A stretch of 64,000 bases of DNA from Arthrobacter sp. ISL-72 (GTDB lineage Bacteria; Actinomycetota; Actinomycetes; Actinomycetales; Micrococcaceae). The translations under genes and the position numbers were made by a program. A model generated the notes under the pieces. The model was given only the letters and a program-made list of their open reading frames with translations, was not told the DNA's origin and did not search any database. The stretch is taken from assembly GCF_018613755.1 (NCBI RefSeq), contig NZ_JAGGPP010000010.1:62001-126000 (forward strand), written 5' to 3'. Shown here in pieces: positions 51,794 through 60,516 of the stretch (position 1 is the first letter of the stretch; every line of letters starts with the position of its first letter).

Positions 51794-51878
51794 GGTTCAT
51801 TCCTTTCGACTGAGAAGTTAACGACGGCGGGGAAGGCACCGATCCGCGGGGACCGGTGCCCTCCCACAGCAGCACGTA

Positions 51879-53336
51879 CTAGAAGTGGAAGGCAACCTGC
51901 GCGATGACTGCCGCGGCGAGGAAGCTCGCGGTGAACGTCATCAGTGCAACGATGACGATCTTCCAGCTCAATGAGCGCAGCGCCTTCACGTCGCGGCCCA
52001 GCGACATGCCGATCAGGGCGATCATGGGCAAACCTGCGAAGAGGACGTTGATGTGCTGCGTGGTGGAAGCGATGAAGGGGCCGATGGGCAGGAACGTTGC
52101 GGAGGCGATGGTGGCCAGGGCCAGGACCCAGATGCTGGACGGCACCGCCGGGACGAGCTTCGCAAGCACCAGCGCGACGGCCGTCAGTGCAAGTAGGATG
52201 AGCACGCCGACAACATCCAACGGCCGCGCGGAACCGGTGCCGAGGGCGTTCAGCAGGACGCCGACCACTCCGGTGGCGGCGAACGCGATGAGCCACGTCC
52301 TCGGTGTCCGGACAACAGTGGGGTCCGCTTCGATGCCGTTGACGTCCACTGTGTCGGTGCCGGACGCCTCCTCCGCGTCCATCACCGCGCTGCCCGGGCG
52401 CGCTGAGCTCGAGCCGCCTGCTTGGACGCCAGCGGCAAGGCCAATGAGAGCGCCGCGGCGGACACGGCGGCCGAGGTCGTCCCGCCCGAAGATGCGGGAC
52501 CACATCTTGTAGAGCTTCCGGCACATGGGCAGCGCGATAAAGACCCCGGCGTAGAAGCCGACGATGTTGGTGACCAGGTTGGAGAGGGCCGCGAGGGCCA
52601 TGATCTCTCCCGCCATCTCCGGATACAGGATGGACAGCGCGCCCACGCCGCCGAGCATCATGGAAGCGGACCCGAGTCCCAGCCCCAGCGCGAGGGCGCG
52701 GGGATCAAAGAAGTCCAGTCCGCCGAGGAGCCCGGCCAGGAGGGAGATGAACACGGCGCCGAAGACGCTGCCCAGCACCCACACAGCGAACACGCCCCGG
52801 TACTCGGGGGAGCGGACGCCGAAGCGCTGGATGGCGAAGGCGAGGTAGGACTCACGGTCGATCGACCACGTGGCTCCGATCGCCGTTCGGCCCAAGCCCA
52901 GCGCAACTGCGACTGGAAGAGCCAGGATCACCGTGCCGACCACGTGGCCCACCTCCTGCAGGAGGATCGCGGGACCGATGTTGGTGAACTTCGTCAGTGA
53001 CGGGCCAATTTGAGTGCCGAGCCCTGCCAGGAAGAAGACGATGGACACGTCCATCAGGTGCGTGGACACTGCACGCGCGCGCCCTCCGATGGGTTTCCAC
53101 CCCTGGACGCCGAGGAATCCACCGATGAGCACAGTCCACAGGATGGGCATCAGGACGATGGCGGCCGGGCCGAGATGGAACTTGTGGGTTCCGATCATGA
53201 TGGCCACGGCACAGACGGCGGTGGAGATCGCGATCATCGCGAACCACAGGGCGGGTCGGGCACGGAAAGTACGCGACGGTACCGCATCCACGAGGACGGG
53301 CACGGACCCGCCTGTGGTCTTCGCTTCATTGCGCAT
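51879..53336 (-). CDS. DUF3100-family membrane protein, putative transporter
   Basis: 485 residues from the ATG at 53336 (weak AAAGG site). About 12 membrane segments: ALWFAMIAISTAVCAVAIMI, THLMDVSIVFFLAGLGTQIG, VFAVWVLGSVFGAVFISLLA, ALALGLGLGSASMMLGGVGA, and the C-terminal SWKIVIVALMTFTASFLAAA. A hydrophilic loop of about 80 residues lies in the middle. DUF3100 proteins usually sit beside amidohydrolases and probably import the substrate. A truncated paralogue is at 58421. The divergent spacer to the next amidohydrolase holds the TTGGTATACCAA operator. Confidence 0.85.
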   Translation of the reverse strand: MRNEAKTTGGSVPVLVDAVPSRTFRARPALWFAMIAISTAVCAVAIMIGTHKFHLGPAAIVLMPILWTVLIGGFLGVQGWKPIGGRARAVSTHLMDVSIVFFLAGLGTQIGPSLTKFTNIGPAILLQEVGHVVGTVILALPVAVALGLGRTAIGATWSIDRESYLAFAIQRFGVRSPEYRGVFAVWVLGSVFGAVFISLLAGLLGGLDFFDPRALALGLGLGSASMMLGGVGALSILYPEMAGEIMALAALSNLVTNIVGFYAGVFIALPMCRKLYKMWSRIFGRDDLGRRVRRGALIGLAAGVQAGGSSSARPGSAVMDAEEASGTDTVDVNGIEADPTVVRTPRTWLIAFAATGVVGVLLNALGTGSARPLDVVGVLILLALTAVALVLAKLVPAVPSSIWVLALATIASATFLPIGPFIASTTQHINVLFAGLPMIALIGMSLGRDVKALRSLSWKIVIVALMTFTASFLAAAVIAQVAFHF

Positions 53337-53403
53337 GGCGCAGGCCTTTCGAGGGGGATCAGGGATCAGAACAAAGACATCTCGCATTTTGCGGAATCGC
53401 TCT

Positions 53404-53415
53404 TTGGTATACCAA
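53404..53415. promoter_or_regulatory. TTGGTATACCAA operator in the divergent promoter
   Basis: Perfect 12-base palindrome, followed after eight bases by a tgtatactc segment that could be a -10 or half-site. It is 68 bases upstream of the DUF3100 gene and 66 bases upstream of the amidohydrolase at 53481. Same word as the site at 55008. Confidence 0.75.
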
Positions 53416-53480
53416 ATGACTGTATACTCGTACCCATTGAGAGGCAAGTCACATTTTTGACAGTCCGCCAAGGAGGCACG

Positions 53481-54968
53481 ATGTACAAGAAAATCTCAGC
53501 CCGCTACGTTCTGGGGTTCGACGGGGCACGGCACACGCTCATCGAGGACGGCGAGGTGGTCTTCGAGGGAGATTCCATCGTTTTCGTCGGACGCAACTAC
53601 GGCGGTCCGGTCGATGAGGAGCGCGACTACGGTCAGAGCCTGGTCATGCCCGGCCTGATAGATCTGGACGCCCTCGCCGACATCGACCACCTCATCCTGG
53701 ACTCGTGGCCGACGCCCGACGTCGCAGCCGGCCACCTGTGGTCGGAGGACTACTTCGCCGACCGCCGCCGGGACGTGTTCACGCCGTCGGAGCGCGCCAC
53801 GGTGCGCGGGTTCGCCCTGGCGCAGCTCGCCCTGCACGGCATCACGACGTACATGCCGATCGCCTCGGAGATCCACAGTGCCTGGGCTGAAGGCCTCGAC
53901 GAACTGGCGGACATGGCAGAGACCAGCCGGCGGATCGGACTGCGCGGCTACCTCGGTCCCGCCTACCGTTCCGGGGTCCACGTCGCCACTGCCGCAGGTG
54001 ATCGCGAAGTCCACTTCGATGAGGCGCAGGGGCTCGCCGGCCTGCGCGACGCGGAGCGTTTCCTGGACCACACCGCCGGCCTCGCCGACCCGCTTGTCAC
54101 CGGCGTCCTGCTGCCGTGCCGCATCGAGACGCTGTCCCACGAGCTCATGCGTGAAACGGCGCGGATCGCCCGGGAGCGGAACGCGATTGTCCGGCTCCAC
54201 TGCCTACAGTCACCGCTTGAGGACGGGCTCCTGCAGCATTCCGCGGGACGCGGCGTCTTGGAGTTGCTCGAATCCACCGGCCTGTTTGGCACGCGGCTGC
54301 TCATTCCGCATGGCGTGGTGATCAACGGCAAGGACCCCGCCGCGTTGGCGCCCGGAGGTCCGCTGGACCTGCTGGCCCGGCACGGTGTCAGCATTGTGCA
54401 CTGCCCGCTGACATCGTTCCGTTACCAGAAGCAGCTTGTTTCGTTTGACTGTTTCCGTGAGGCCGGCGTCAACCTGTGCCTGGGTACTGATTCCTTCCCG
54501 CCGGACCTGGTGCGCGGCATGGACGTCGGCATGCACCTGACCCGGCTGGTCGAGGAGCGGCCGGACGCCGGGACCCTGGCTGCCTACTTCGACGCTGCCA
54601 CCCTAGGCGGTGCGAGGGCCCTGGGGCGGGACGATCTGGGGAAGCTGACACCCGGCATGCAGGCCGACATTACGGTTGTTTCCCTGGGCCACTTCGGTGA
54701 CGGTGTGGTCGAAGATCCGCTGCGCACGCTGGTGCTCAACGGCACGGCGCGCCAGGTGACCGACACCTTCGTAGCGGGGCGCCCCGTGGTTGTCGACGGC
54801 GCTCTGCCCGGCATCGACCTCGACGCGCTGCGGGCTGAGGGGCAGCGGCTCTTCGACCAGATGAAGGCCGCCTACTCGGAGAGGGACCTCCGGCGCCGGG
54901 AGCCCGGCGAGCTGTTCCCGCCCACCTATCCGCACGCGGAAATCAGCTCTCCCGCCAACGTCGGTTGA
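53481..54968 (+). CDS. chlorohydrolase-like amidohydrolase lacking a visible HxH motif
   Basis: 495 residues; ATG after AAGGAGG. Composite domain at the start (GDSIVFVGRNYGG, VMPGLIDLDALADIDH) and end (LGKLTPGMQADITVVSLG). In ATZ/TRZ-type enzymes the segment after PGLID is HxH; here it is LDALAD. Other metal or substrate positions remain: IVRLHCLQSP, VSIVHCPLTSFRYQK and CLGTDSFPPDLV. So it may use a different metal arrangement or a non-hydrolytic chemistry. Divergent from the DUF3100 gene and under the shared operator. Confidence 0.85.
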   Translation: MYKKISARYVLGFDGARHTLIEDGEVVFEGDSIVFVGRNYGGPVDEERDYGQSLVMPGLIDLDALADIDHLILDSWPTPDVAAGHLWSEDYFADRRRDVFTPSERATVRGFALAQLALHGITTYMPIASEIHSAWAEGLDELADMAETSRRIGLRGYLGPAYRSGVHVATAAGDREVHFDEAQGLAGLRDAERFLDHTAGLADPLVTGVLLPCRIETLSHELMRETARIARERNAIVRLHCLQSPLEDGLLQHSAGRGVLELLESTGLFGTRLLIPHGVVINGKDPAALAPGGPLDLLARHGVSIVHCPLTSFRYQKQLVSFDCFREAGVNLCLGTDSFPPDLVRGMDVGMHLTRLVEERPDAGTLAAYFDAATLGGARALGRDDLGKLTPGMQADITVVSLGHFGDGVVEDPLRTLVLNGTARQVTDTFVAGRPVVVDGALPGIDLDALRAEGQRLFDQMKAAYSERDLRRREPGELFPPTYPHAEISSPANVG

Positions 54969-55007
54969 GGACTTCTATCTGCAGTCTCGGCAACCAAGGC
55001 TATTGTC

Positions 55008-55019
55008 TTGGTATACCAA
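55008..55019 (+). promoter_or_regulatory. TTGGTATACCAA operator upstream of the exported amidohydrolase
   Basis: Second exact copy of the palindrome. It overlaps a possible promoter (TTGTCT at about 55004 and GAGTAT at about 55025), 142 bases before the amidohydrolase start. Confidence 0.75.
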
Positions 55020-55160
55020 AGGGAGTATCGTTGAGGCGTACCGCGGCTCCCGGCGCCTTGTGGGGGATGCTGATCCGCCCTGGCTGGACCCACGACTTTT
55101 GACCCCACTGACTCCGGCGCCCGCACTGCTGCGGAGCGGCCCCTTGCCCCTGGAGAAATC

Positions 55161-56498
55161 ATGTGCCTGCACGACCACACCCCAGCTGCCCTGCCTTCCG
55201 CCGCAGTTCCGCGCCGCGGCATCCTCGCCGGGGCCGCCGCCCTCGCCGGAATCTCGGTGGCGAGCCTTGCTGCGCAGCTGGGAAATGCCCCGGCGGCGAA
55301 AGCGGAGGGCAACACGGCAAGCCCCGGCTACCCTGGCCGCCCCGCTTCATCCGCGCCGATAATCATCGAAGGCGGCACCATCGTTGACCCCAAGACCGGC
55401 GACGCGGTGGCAGAAGGAGTCCTTGTGCTGGAGGGAGGCAAAGTCACCGCGGTGGGCAGCCGTGACGAGACCCGCCGTGCTGTGGCCGCCCTTGCCGGCC
55501 AAGCCCGCATCGTCAACGCTTCCGGACGCTGGGTTCTTCCCGGCCTCATAGACGTGCATGTCCACGCGAACGCGCTGTCGGATGCGCGTGCCATCCTGCA
55601 GGGCGGAGCCACCAGTGTCAGGAGTGGCTCCAGCAGCTTCTACCAGGACGTCGCCCTCGCTGCCCTTCCCGCCTGGGCCGCCGGCGCCTCGCCCCGGATG
55701 AGCCCGGCAGGGCTGTTCATATCACCCGAGCTGGGGGACTCCCTCCTTGCGGATCCGGACCTGGCACCGCTCGCAGCCCTGTCCGGGGGAGTGACCGAAC
55801 CGACCGACCTCGCCTACCTCACCAAGGTCAACCTGAAACGCGGCGCCCAGGTGATCAAGACCCGGGCCAACCCCAGGGCGGGCCTGCCGGAACAGGACCC
55901 CCGAGAACTGGTCTACAACTACGAGCAGCTGTCCGCGGTGGTCAAGGCCGCAGGGAAAGCAGGCGTACTGTGCCATGCCTACAGTGCGGAAGGGATAGAC
56001 GGCGCGGTCCGGGCCGGTGTGCGCAGCATCGAGCACGGCGTCTTCGTCAGCGAGGAAACCATCTACCGGATGGCCAGCCGTGGGACGTTCTTCACTCCCA
56101 CCATGGATGCCATCACCAGCATGGCGGGTTCCTCCAACCCGATCCTTGCCGCCCGCGGCAAGGAGTACACACCCATCATCAAAGCAGCCGTGAAAGCCGC
56201 CCATGAAGCCGGCGTCACCGTCGTCGCCGGGACTGACTCCTTCGGATCGGACGTGACGCCTATCGGCACGGAGGTGCGTCTTCTGGCTGAGGCCGGGCTT
56301 TCGCCGCTAGACGCCTTGCGGGCCGCGACAGTAAATGCCGCCGCCCTGCTGGGCTGGAGTGAGAATGCAGGGCGCCTGGTACGCGGTTCCTTTGCGGATG
56401 CCGTCATTGTGGACTCTGATCCCTTGACCAGCGGCTCCGCCCTGGAGGGAATCCGGGCCGTGGTGGCGCAGGGAGTCCTTGTCCGGAACGACCTCTGA
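55161..56498 (+). CDS. Tat-exported amidohydrolase (imidazolonepropionase/prolidase-like)
   Basis: 445 residues; ATG after GGAGAA. The N-terminus has a twin-arginine signal: PRRGILAGAAALAGISVASL, with an A-x-A-like cleavage site near NAPAAKA. The catalytic part has HxH in LPGLIDVHVHANAL, a Lys in QVIKTRANPRAG, His in LCHAYSAEG and SIEHGVFVSE, and Asp in VVAGTDSFGSDVTP, a binuclear set typical of Xaa-Arg or Xaa-Pro dipeptidases and related enzymes. Folded before export, so cofactor loading in the cytoplasm is likely. First of three genes (56572 and 57601 follow). Confidence 0.88.
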   Translation: MCLHDHTPAALPSAAVPRRGILAGAAALAGISVASLAAQLGNAPAAKAEGNTASPGYPGRPASSAPIIIEGGTIVDPKTGDAVAEGVLVLEGGKVTAVGSRDETRRAVAALAGQARIVNASGRWVLPGLIDVHVHANALSDARAILQGGATSVRSGSSSFYQDVALAALPAWAAGASPRMSPAGLFISPELGDSLLADPDLAPLAALSGGVTEPTDLAYLTKVNLKRGAQVIKTRANPRAGLPEQDPRELVYNYEQLSAVVKAAGKAGVLCHAYSAEGIDGAVRAGVRSIEHGVFVSEETIYRMASRGTFFTPTMDAITSMAGSSNPILAARGKEYTPIIKAAVKAAHEAGVTVVAGTDSFGSDVTPIGTEVRLLAEAGLSPLDALRAATVNAAALLGWSENAGRLVRGSFADAVIVDSDPLTSGSALEGIRAVVAQGVLVRNDL

Positions 56499-56571
56499 TC
56501 CCTCGTCGGGATAACCCCGTCCCGCCTTCCCCTGGCGAGCTAGCGCACGCCCTCCCATTGAGAAAGCCGCC

Positions 56572-57558
56572 ATGACACTGATTCTTAAAGCCTCCGAGCT
56601 CCAGGCCCTGGCCGACATGCCGGGGACCATTACCGCCGTCGAACGCGTCTTCGCCGGCCTCAGCCGGGGAACCGCTGTTCAGCCGGCGCCGGATTCCCTT
56701 CTCCTGCCGTCATCGGACGCGCGGTTCCTGCCGATGGCAGCGCTGTCCGGCGACGAGGAGTTGGCATCGGTGAAGCTGCTGGCGGACATTCCGGCCAACC
56801 GGGAGTCCAGCCTGCCCACACAGCGGTCCACCATCATGCTTGTCTCCCAGCTGACCGGCGAGACACTGGCCATCCTGGACGGCAAAGTCCCCACCCGGGT
56901 CCGCACGGCCGCTGCCAGCGCCGTGGCCACGAAGCTCCTTGCGAGGCCGGGCAGCACAACCCTGGGACTCGTCGGTGCAGGCGCGCTGGCCGTGGCCCAT
57001 GTGGAAGCGATGCTGGCCGTCCTTCCCATCGAAAACGTGGTGGTGTGGTCTCGTTCCGCGGGCACGGTGGCCGCCTTCTGCGGGGAGGTTTCCCACCACG
57101 GACTGAACATCACCCGCGCCTCCAGCGTCCAAGAAGTCGTGGAGGCTGCCGATGTGCTGTGCACGCTCACGCCGGCGGTTGAGCCGCTGGTCAAGGGTGA
57201 GTGGTTCAAGCCCGGGCTGCACGTGAACGCCGTCGGTTCCCGTCCACGGGCGGACCACCGGGAGATTGATTCGGAGGGCATGGTGCGGGCGAGGGTTTTT
57301 GTGGACAGCCTGGCCACGGCCCGGGCCAAGTCCGGCGGGCTGATCATCCCGGTGACCGAAGGTGTCATGAGCTTCGAGGACGTGGAAGCCGAGCTTGGTG
57401 ACGTGGCGGCGGGGACAAGAGCAGGACGCGTTGGCGATGAGGACGTAACCTTGTTCAACTCGGTGGGTATCGGTCTGCAGGACCTTGCCATCGGGCGGCT
57501 CCTGTACGACGCTGCGCTCGATAAGGGGGTTGGCACCCGCGTGGCGCTGAATAACTGA
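56572..57558 (+). CDS. ornithine cyclodeaminase / mu-crystallin family protein
   Basis: 328 residues. NAD-binding domain with TTLGLVGAGALAVAHVEAML and the family blocks ILDGKVPTRVRTAAASAVAT, VLCTLTPAVEPLVKGEWFKP, GLHVNAVGSRPRADHREID, FNSVGIGLQDLAIGRLLY. The family includes ornithine cyclodeaminase, alanine dehydrogenase, ketimine reductases and delta-1-pyrroline-2-carboxylate reductases, so deamination or imine reduction of an amidohydrolase product is likely. No strong ribosome site is seen. 73 bases after the exported amidohydrolase. Confidence 0.88.
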   Translation: MTLILKASELQALADMPGTITAVERVFAGLSRGTAVQPAPDSLLLPSSDARFLPMAALSGDEELASVKLLADIPANRESSLPTQRSTIMLVSQLTGETLAILDGKVPTRVRTAAASAVATKLLARPGSTTLGLVGAGALAVAHVEAMLAVLPIENVVVWSRSAGTVAAFCGEVSHHGLNITRASSVQEVVEAADVLCTLTPAVEPLVKGEWFKPGLHVNAVGSRPRADHREIDSEGMVRARVFVDSLATARAKSGGLIIPVTEGVMSFEDVEAELGDVAAGTRAGRVGDEDVTLFNSVGIGLQDLAIGRLLYDAALDKGVGTRVALNN

Positions 57559-57600
57559 GAGACCGCGGAAGTCAGACGCCGCAGCAAAACGGAGGCATGA

Positions 57601-58269
57601 ATGACAGTCCAGGCGGAATCTCCCGCATCCTCGGCTGACACTGCCCGGGCACGGATCCGGGAACTGATCATCTCAGGTGACTTCGCGCCGGGGTCCCGGC
57701 TCCGGGAACGCGAGCTGTCCCAGACCCTGGCTGTATCCCGGGTGCCCGTCCGCGAAGCACTGCAGCAGCTGGAGGCCGAAGGCTTCATTGACGCTTCCCC
57801 GCGCCGTGGCGCCACCGTTAAACAGATCACCCTGCGCGACGTCAACGAACTCTTTGATGTGCGGCTCAGCCTGGAGGTCCTGGCCGCGCGCCTCGCCGCC
57901 CAGGCCGCGGCGAGGGGCCAGTCGTCGTCCGAGCTGCAGCAGATCATGGACCAGGCCGAGGACGCAACGCTGCGCCATGACCATGCGCAGATACCGCTGA
58001 TCAACACCGCCCTGCACGCAGAGATCGTTGCGATGGGGGGCAACTCGCTGCTGGAGTACTCCATGAAGCCCCTGCTGGGCAGGATGCAGTGGCTCTTCAC
58101 CCTGACCGGGCACCGTGACCCCCAGGTTCAGTGCGCCGAGCACCTAAGCCTGTGCAAGGCCATTTACGACGGCAAGGCGGAGCTGGCGGCGGCGCTGGCC
58201 TATGCGCATGTGGAGCTGGGCCGCGAACCGTCGCTCCAGGGACTGGCCGGTCGACTGCCCGAAAGCTGA
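57601..58269 (+). CDS. GntR-family (FCD) regulator of the amidohydrolase cluster
   Basis: 222 residues; ATG five bases after GGAGG. Winged HTH (ARARIRELIISGDFAPGSRL, SRVPVREALQQLEAEGFID) and FCD domain (LFDVRLSLEVLAARLAAQAA, HLSLCKAIYDGKAELAAALA). Last gene of the plus-strand operon, 42 bases after the OCD-family gene. It is the only regulator in the cluster, so it is the natural candidate for binding TTGGTATACCAA, which also fits known FCD-type operators with a T-G-G-T/A-C-C-A core. Confidence 0.92.
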   Translation: MTVQAESPASSADTARARIRELIISGDFAPGSRLRERELSQTLAVSRVPVREALQQLEAEGFIDASPRRGATVKQITLRDVNELFDVRLSLEVLAARLAAQAAARGQSSSELQQIMDQAEDATLRHDHAQIPLINTALHAEIVAMGGNSLLEYSMKPLLGRMQWLFTLTGHRDPQVQCAEHLSLCKAIYDGKAELAAALAYAHVELGREPSLQGLAGRLPES

Positions 58270-58280
58270 CCGAACACAAG

Positions 58281-58312
58281 CGGACGACGGCGGGATGTCC
58301 CGCCGTCGTCCG
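58281..58312 (+). terminator. strong terminator of the amidohydrolase operon
   Basis: Arms cggacgacggcggga / tcccgccgtcgtccg (15 bases, perfect) with a 2-base gap and TTCTTT after it, 11 bases past the GntR stop. The same arm recurs at 50540 and 60456. Confidence 0.9.
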
Positions 58313-58420
58313 TTCTTTCCGTTCCGAAAAGCCCCTGGAGTTTTTGTCCAGATCGAGTTAGGTGCGCCGAAGGTCACGAAAAAACTCCGTGCGGGGCCGC
58401 TATAACCGGCGATACTGCTG

Positions 58421-58910
58421 CTAGTGCCAGAGCCCCAGGGCGAACTCCGCGATCACGGTGGAGAGCAGGAAGGACGCGGTGATCGCCACCAGGCCCACGG
58501 GAATGATCTTCCAGCCGATGTTCTTCAGCAGCGGGATGTCCTTGCCGAGGGACAGGCCCGCGAGCGTCAGCATGACGGTGGCGATGGACAGGAAGTCAAC
58601 GGTCTTGATGAACCCGGTGAGTGACTCGGCGCCGAAGAACCAAGGGCTGGAGATGTAGGCGCCGATAGTGGTGATGTACACGATCGCCGAGATCTTCCGG
58701 GTGAGCTTCGCCAGCGCAGTGCTCACCAGGACCAGGGCCAGCATGATTCCGTACCCGGCGACCATGGACAGGCTGAATCCCTTGGCCGCCACCGACGCCG
58801 TGCCGATGCCAGGATCGTCAGGACTGAGAGCGACAGCCACAGCGGGAGCTTGATGGCTGCCGAGGATTCGGCGACGCGCTCGCGGAACAGTCGGTTTTCC
58901 TCCGCCTGTG
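58421..58910 (-). pseudogene. DUF3100-like membrane protein, C-terminal part, frameshifted
   Basis: Reads IKLPLWLSLSVLTIL and then, after one missing G near 58815 (CTGGCATC for CTGGGCATC), GIGTASVAAKGFSLSMVAGY, ISAIVYITTIGAYISSPWFF and DIPLLKNIGWKIIPVGLVAI to the end. The C-terminal 40 residues resemble those of the DUF3100 protein at 51879 (GWKI / SWKI followed by TASFL). About two thirds of the protein is missing on the N-terminal side, cut near 58910-58950 where a divergent hydrolase gene begins. Confidence 0.7.
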
Positions 58911-58951
58911 CTGGGCCTTTCTGCCGGACACGGCCGGAGTTAGGATGCCGT

Positions 58952-59736
58952 GTGGCCTTCACCCACGGCTACGCGGACAACAACGGCCTTCGCATGTACT
59001 ACGAGGTCCACGGGCAGGCGGTGCCCGGCCAGCCGCCGCTGCTCCTCATCCCGGCGGCGGCTCTACCATCGGCACCAACTTCAGTGAGATCATCCCGCTG
59101 CTGACCGAACACCGCCAGGTGATTGCCGTCGAGGAGGAGGGCCACGGCCGCACCCACCCCACCGGCCGCCCCCCTCACTGCCGAGAACTCCGCCGGCGAC
59201 ACCCTGGCTGTTCTGGAACAGCTCGCCATGGAAACCGTGGACGTGCTGGGGTTCAGCGCCGGAGGCCACACCGCCGTCGCCCTGGCACTCGGGCGCCCCG
59301 CCAGTGTCCGGCGGCTGATCATAGCCTCCACCTTTGTGAGCCGGGACGCCGTTCCCGATGAGTTCTGGGAGGGCATGTCGAAAGCCACCCTCGCGGACAT
59401 GCCCGACACCTACAAGGACGCCGACCGCCTCCTCAACCCCGCCCCGGCCATCTGGAGCTGCTTTTCGAGCTGGACCGCCGGCGCATCCTGGACTTCCCCG
59501 GCTGGTCCGACGACGAGCTGGGCACGATCACGGCGCCAACGCTGGTGGTGGTCGGGGACCGGGACATTGTCTCCGCCGAATATGCCGCGAGGATGGCTGG
59601 CCGGATCCAGGGCGCCCGGCTCCTGATCGTCCCCGGCGGCCACGGCGACTACCTCGGCGAGCAGGCCGCCAGCGGCGGGGACCTGCGGACCATGCACGCC
59701 ACCGTCCCGTTACTGCTGCGGTTCCTCGACGGGTAG
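58952..59736 (+). pseudogene. alpha/beta hydrolase with three single-base errors
   Basis: GTG at 58952 after an AGGA site. Blocks in order: NNGLRMYYEVHG, then (frame change near 59050) GSTIGTNFSEIIPLLTEHRQ, VIAVEEEGHGRTHPTGRP, (change near 59175) METVDVLGFSAGGHTAVALA with nucleophile G-F-S-A-G, (change near 59447) LELLFELDRRRILDFPGW, TAPTLVVVGDRDIVSAEYAA and IVPGGHGDYLGEQ with the catalytic His. The changes fit CCGG for CCGGG, six C for five, and CCGGCC for CCGGGCC; all three corrections give 262 codons. Confidence 0.8.
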
Positions 59737-59814
59737 GGCCTTAAGTGTTCGTTCGCGCTCATGGGGGGAGCGGCATCCAACTCAAGTGGATCATGCCCAC
59801 CCAACAGACCTGGC

Positions 59815-60264
59815 TTAACGACTCAGTTCCTCCCCTGCGCCGGCAGGATTGGCGAGCGTTATTTCGGTGTGGAGAATCGTGGCGGTGCACTGAAATTGCG
59901 CGCTGCAGGTTTGCAGGTAGACCGATGCTGCGGCGGCACCTTCGTCGAACGCCATCATATTTGGAATGACTCGTATGGTGACTGTTTGGGCCTGCTTGGT
60001 GCAGCTGAGCTGATCGTTTCCGCCGCCGCCGGCGATGCGTCCGTCGCTGACTCTTTGGGTGACTTGGACCACGGGTATTGCGATGATCAAGGCTGGATCG
60101 GTATCGCACACGAAGGTGACAGGGACATCCACCGCGGCGCCGTTGGCAACAAGGATTCCCGGCCCCACGCTCACGAGCGTGGCGGCGGCCGCTTGCGCGG
60201 GGGTGGCTATGGTCACGAGGGTTGCAGCAAGAGCGGCGGCGAGGCAGCTTCTGGTGCCTAACAT
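59815..60264 (-). CDS. secreted protein of unknown function, 149 aa
   Basis: N-terminal signal peptide (CLAAALAATLVTIATPAQA-AAA). The mature part is beta-rich (LVSVGPGILVANGAAVDVPV, TKQAQTVTIRVIPNMMAF, ATILHTEITLANPAGAG) with four Cys (two near residues 53 and 87, two near 119 and 125) that could form disulfides, like an Ig-like surface domain. I do not recognise the family. No close operon partner. Confidence 0.7.
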   Translation of the reverse strand: MLGTRSCLAAALAATLVTIATPAQAAAATLVSVGPGILVANGAAVDVPVTFVCDTDPALIIAIPVVQVTQRVSDGRIAGGGGNDQLSCTKQAQTVTIRVIPNMMAFDEGAAAASVYLQTCSAQFQCTATILHTEITLANPAGAGEELSR

Positions 60265-60455
60265 CAGGTTCTCCCTTGAATGGAAGCGTGGCGTCCTGCG
60301 TTCCGCATTGTCGGCAGTGCGGTGACTGGGCGTCTTAAAGGTACGGGGCGTAGCCCCTGACGACAGCGCCGTTCCGGGTGCCGCCTGATGCGGCCGAATG
60401 TCCGGTAGGCCGTAGATTACCCACTACCTGCCTGTGTTACAACGGGCAACGCAAA

Positions 60456-60487
60456 CGGACGACGGCGGGAGCTCCCGCCGTCGTCCG
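60456..60487. terminator. perfect 32-base palindromic terminator
   Basis: CGGACGACGGCGGGAG joined directly to its complement. It is 30 bases past the aldehyde dehydrogenase remnant stop on the minus strand. Same arm sequence as at 58281 and 50540. Confidence 0.8.
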
Positions 60488-60516
60488 CTTCCTGATACTC
60501 GTTGCCGTGGAGATGG

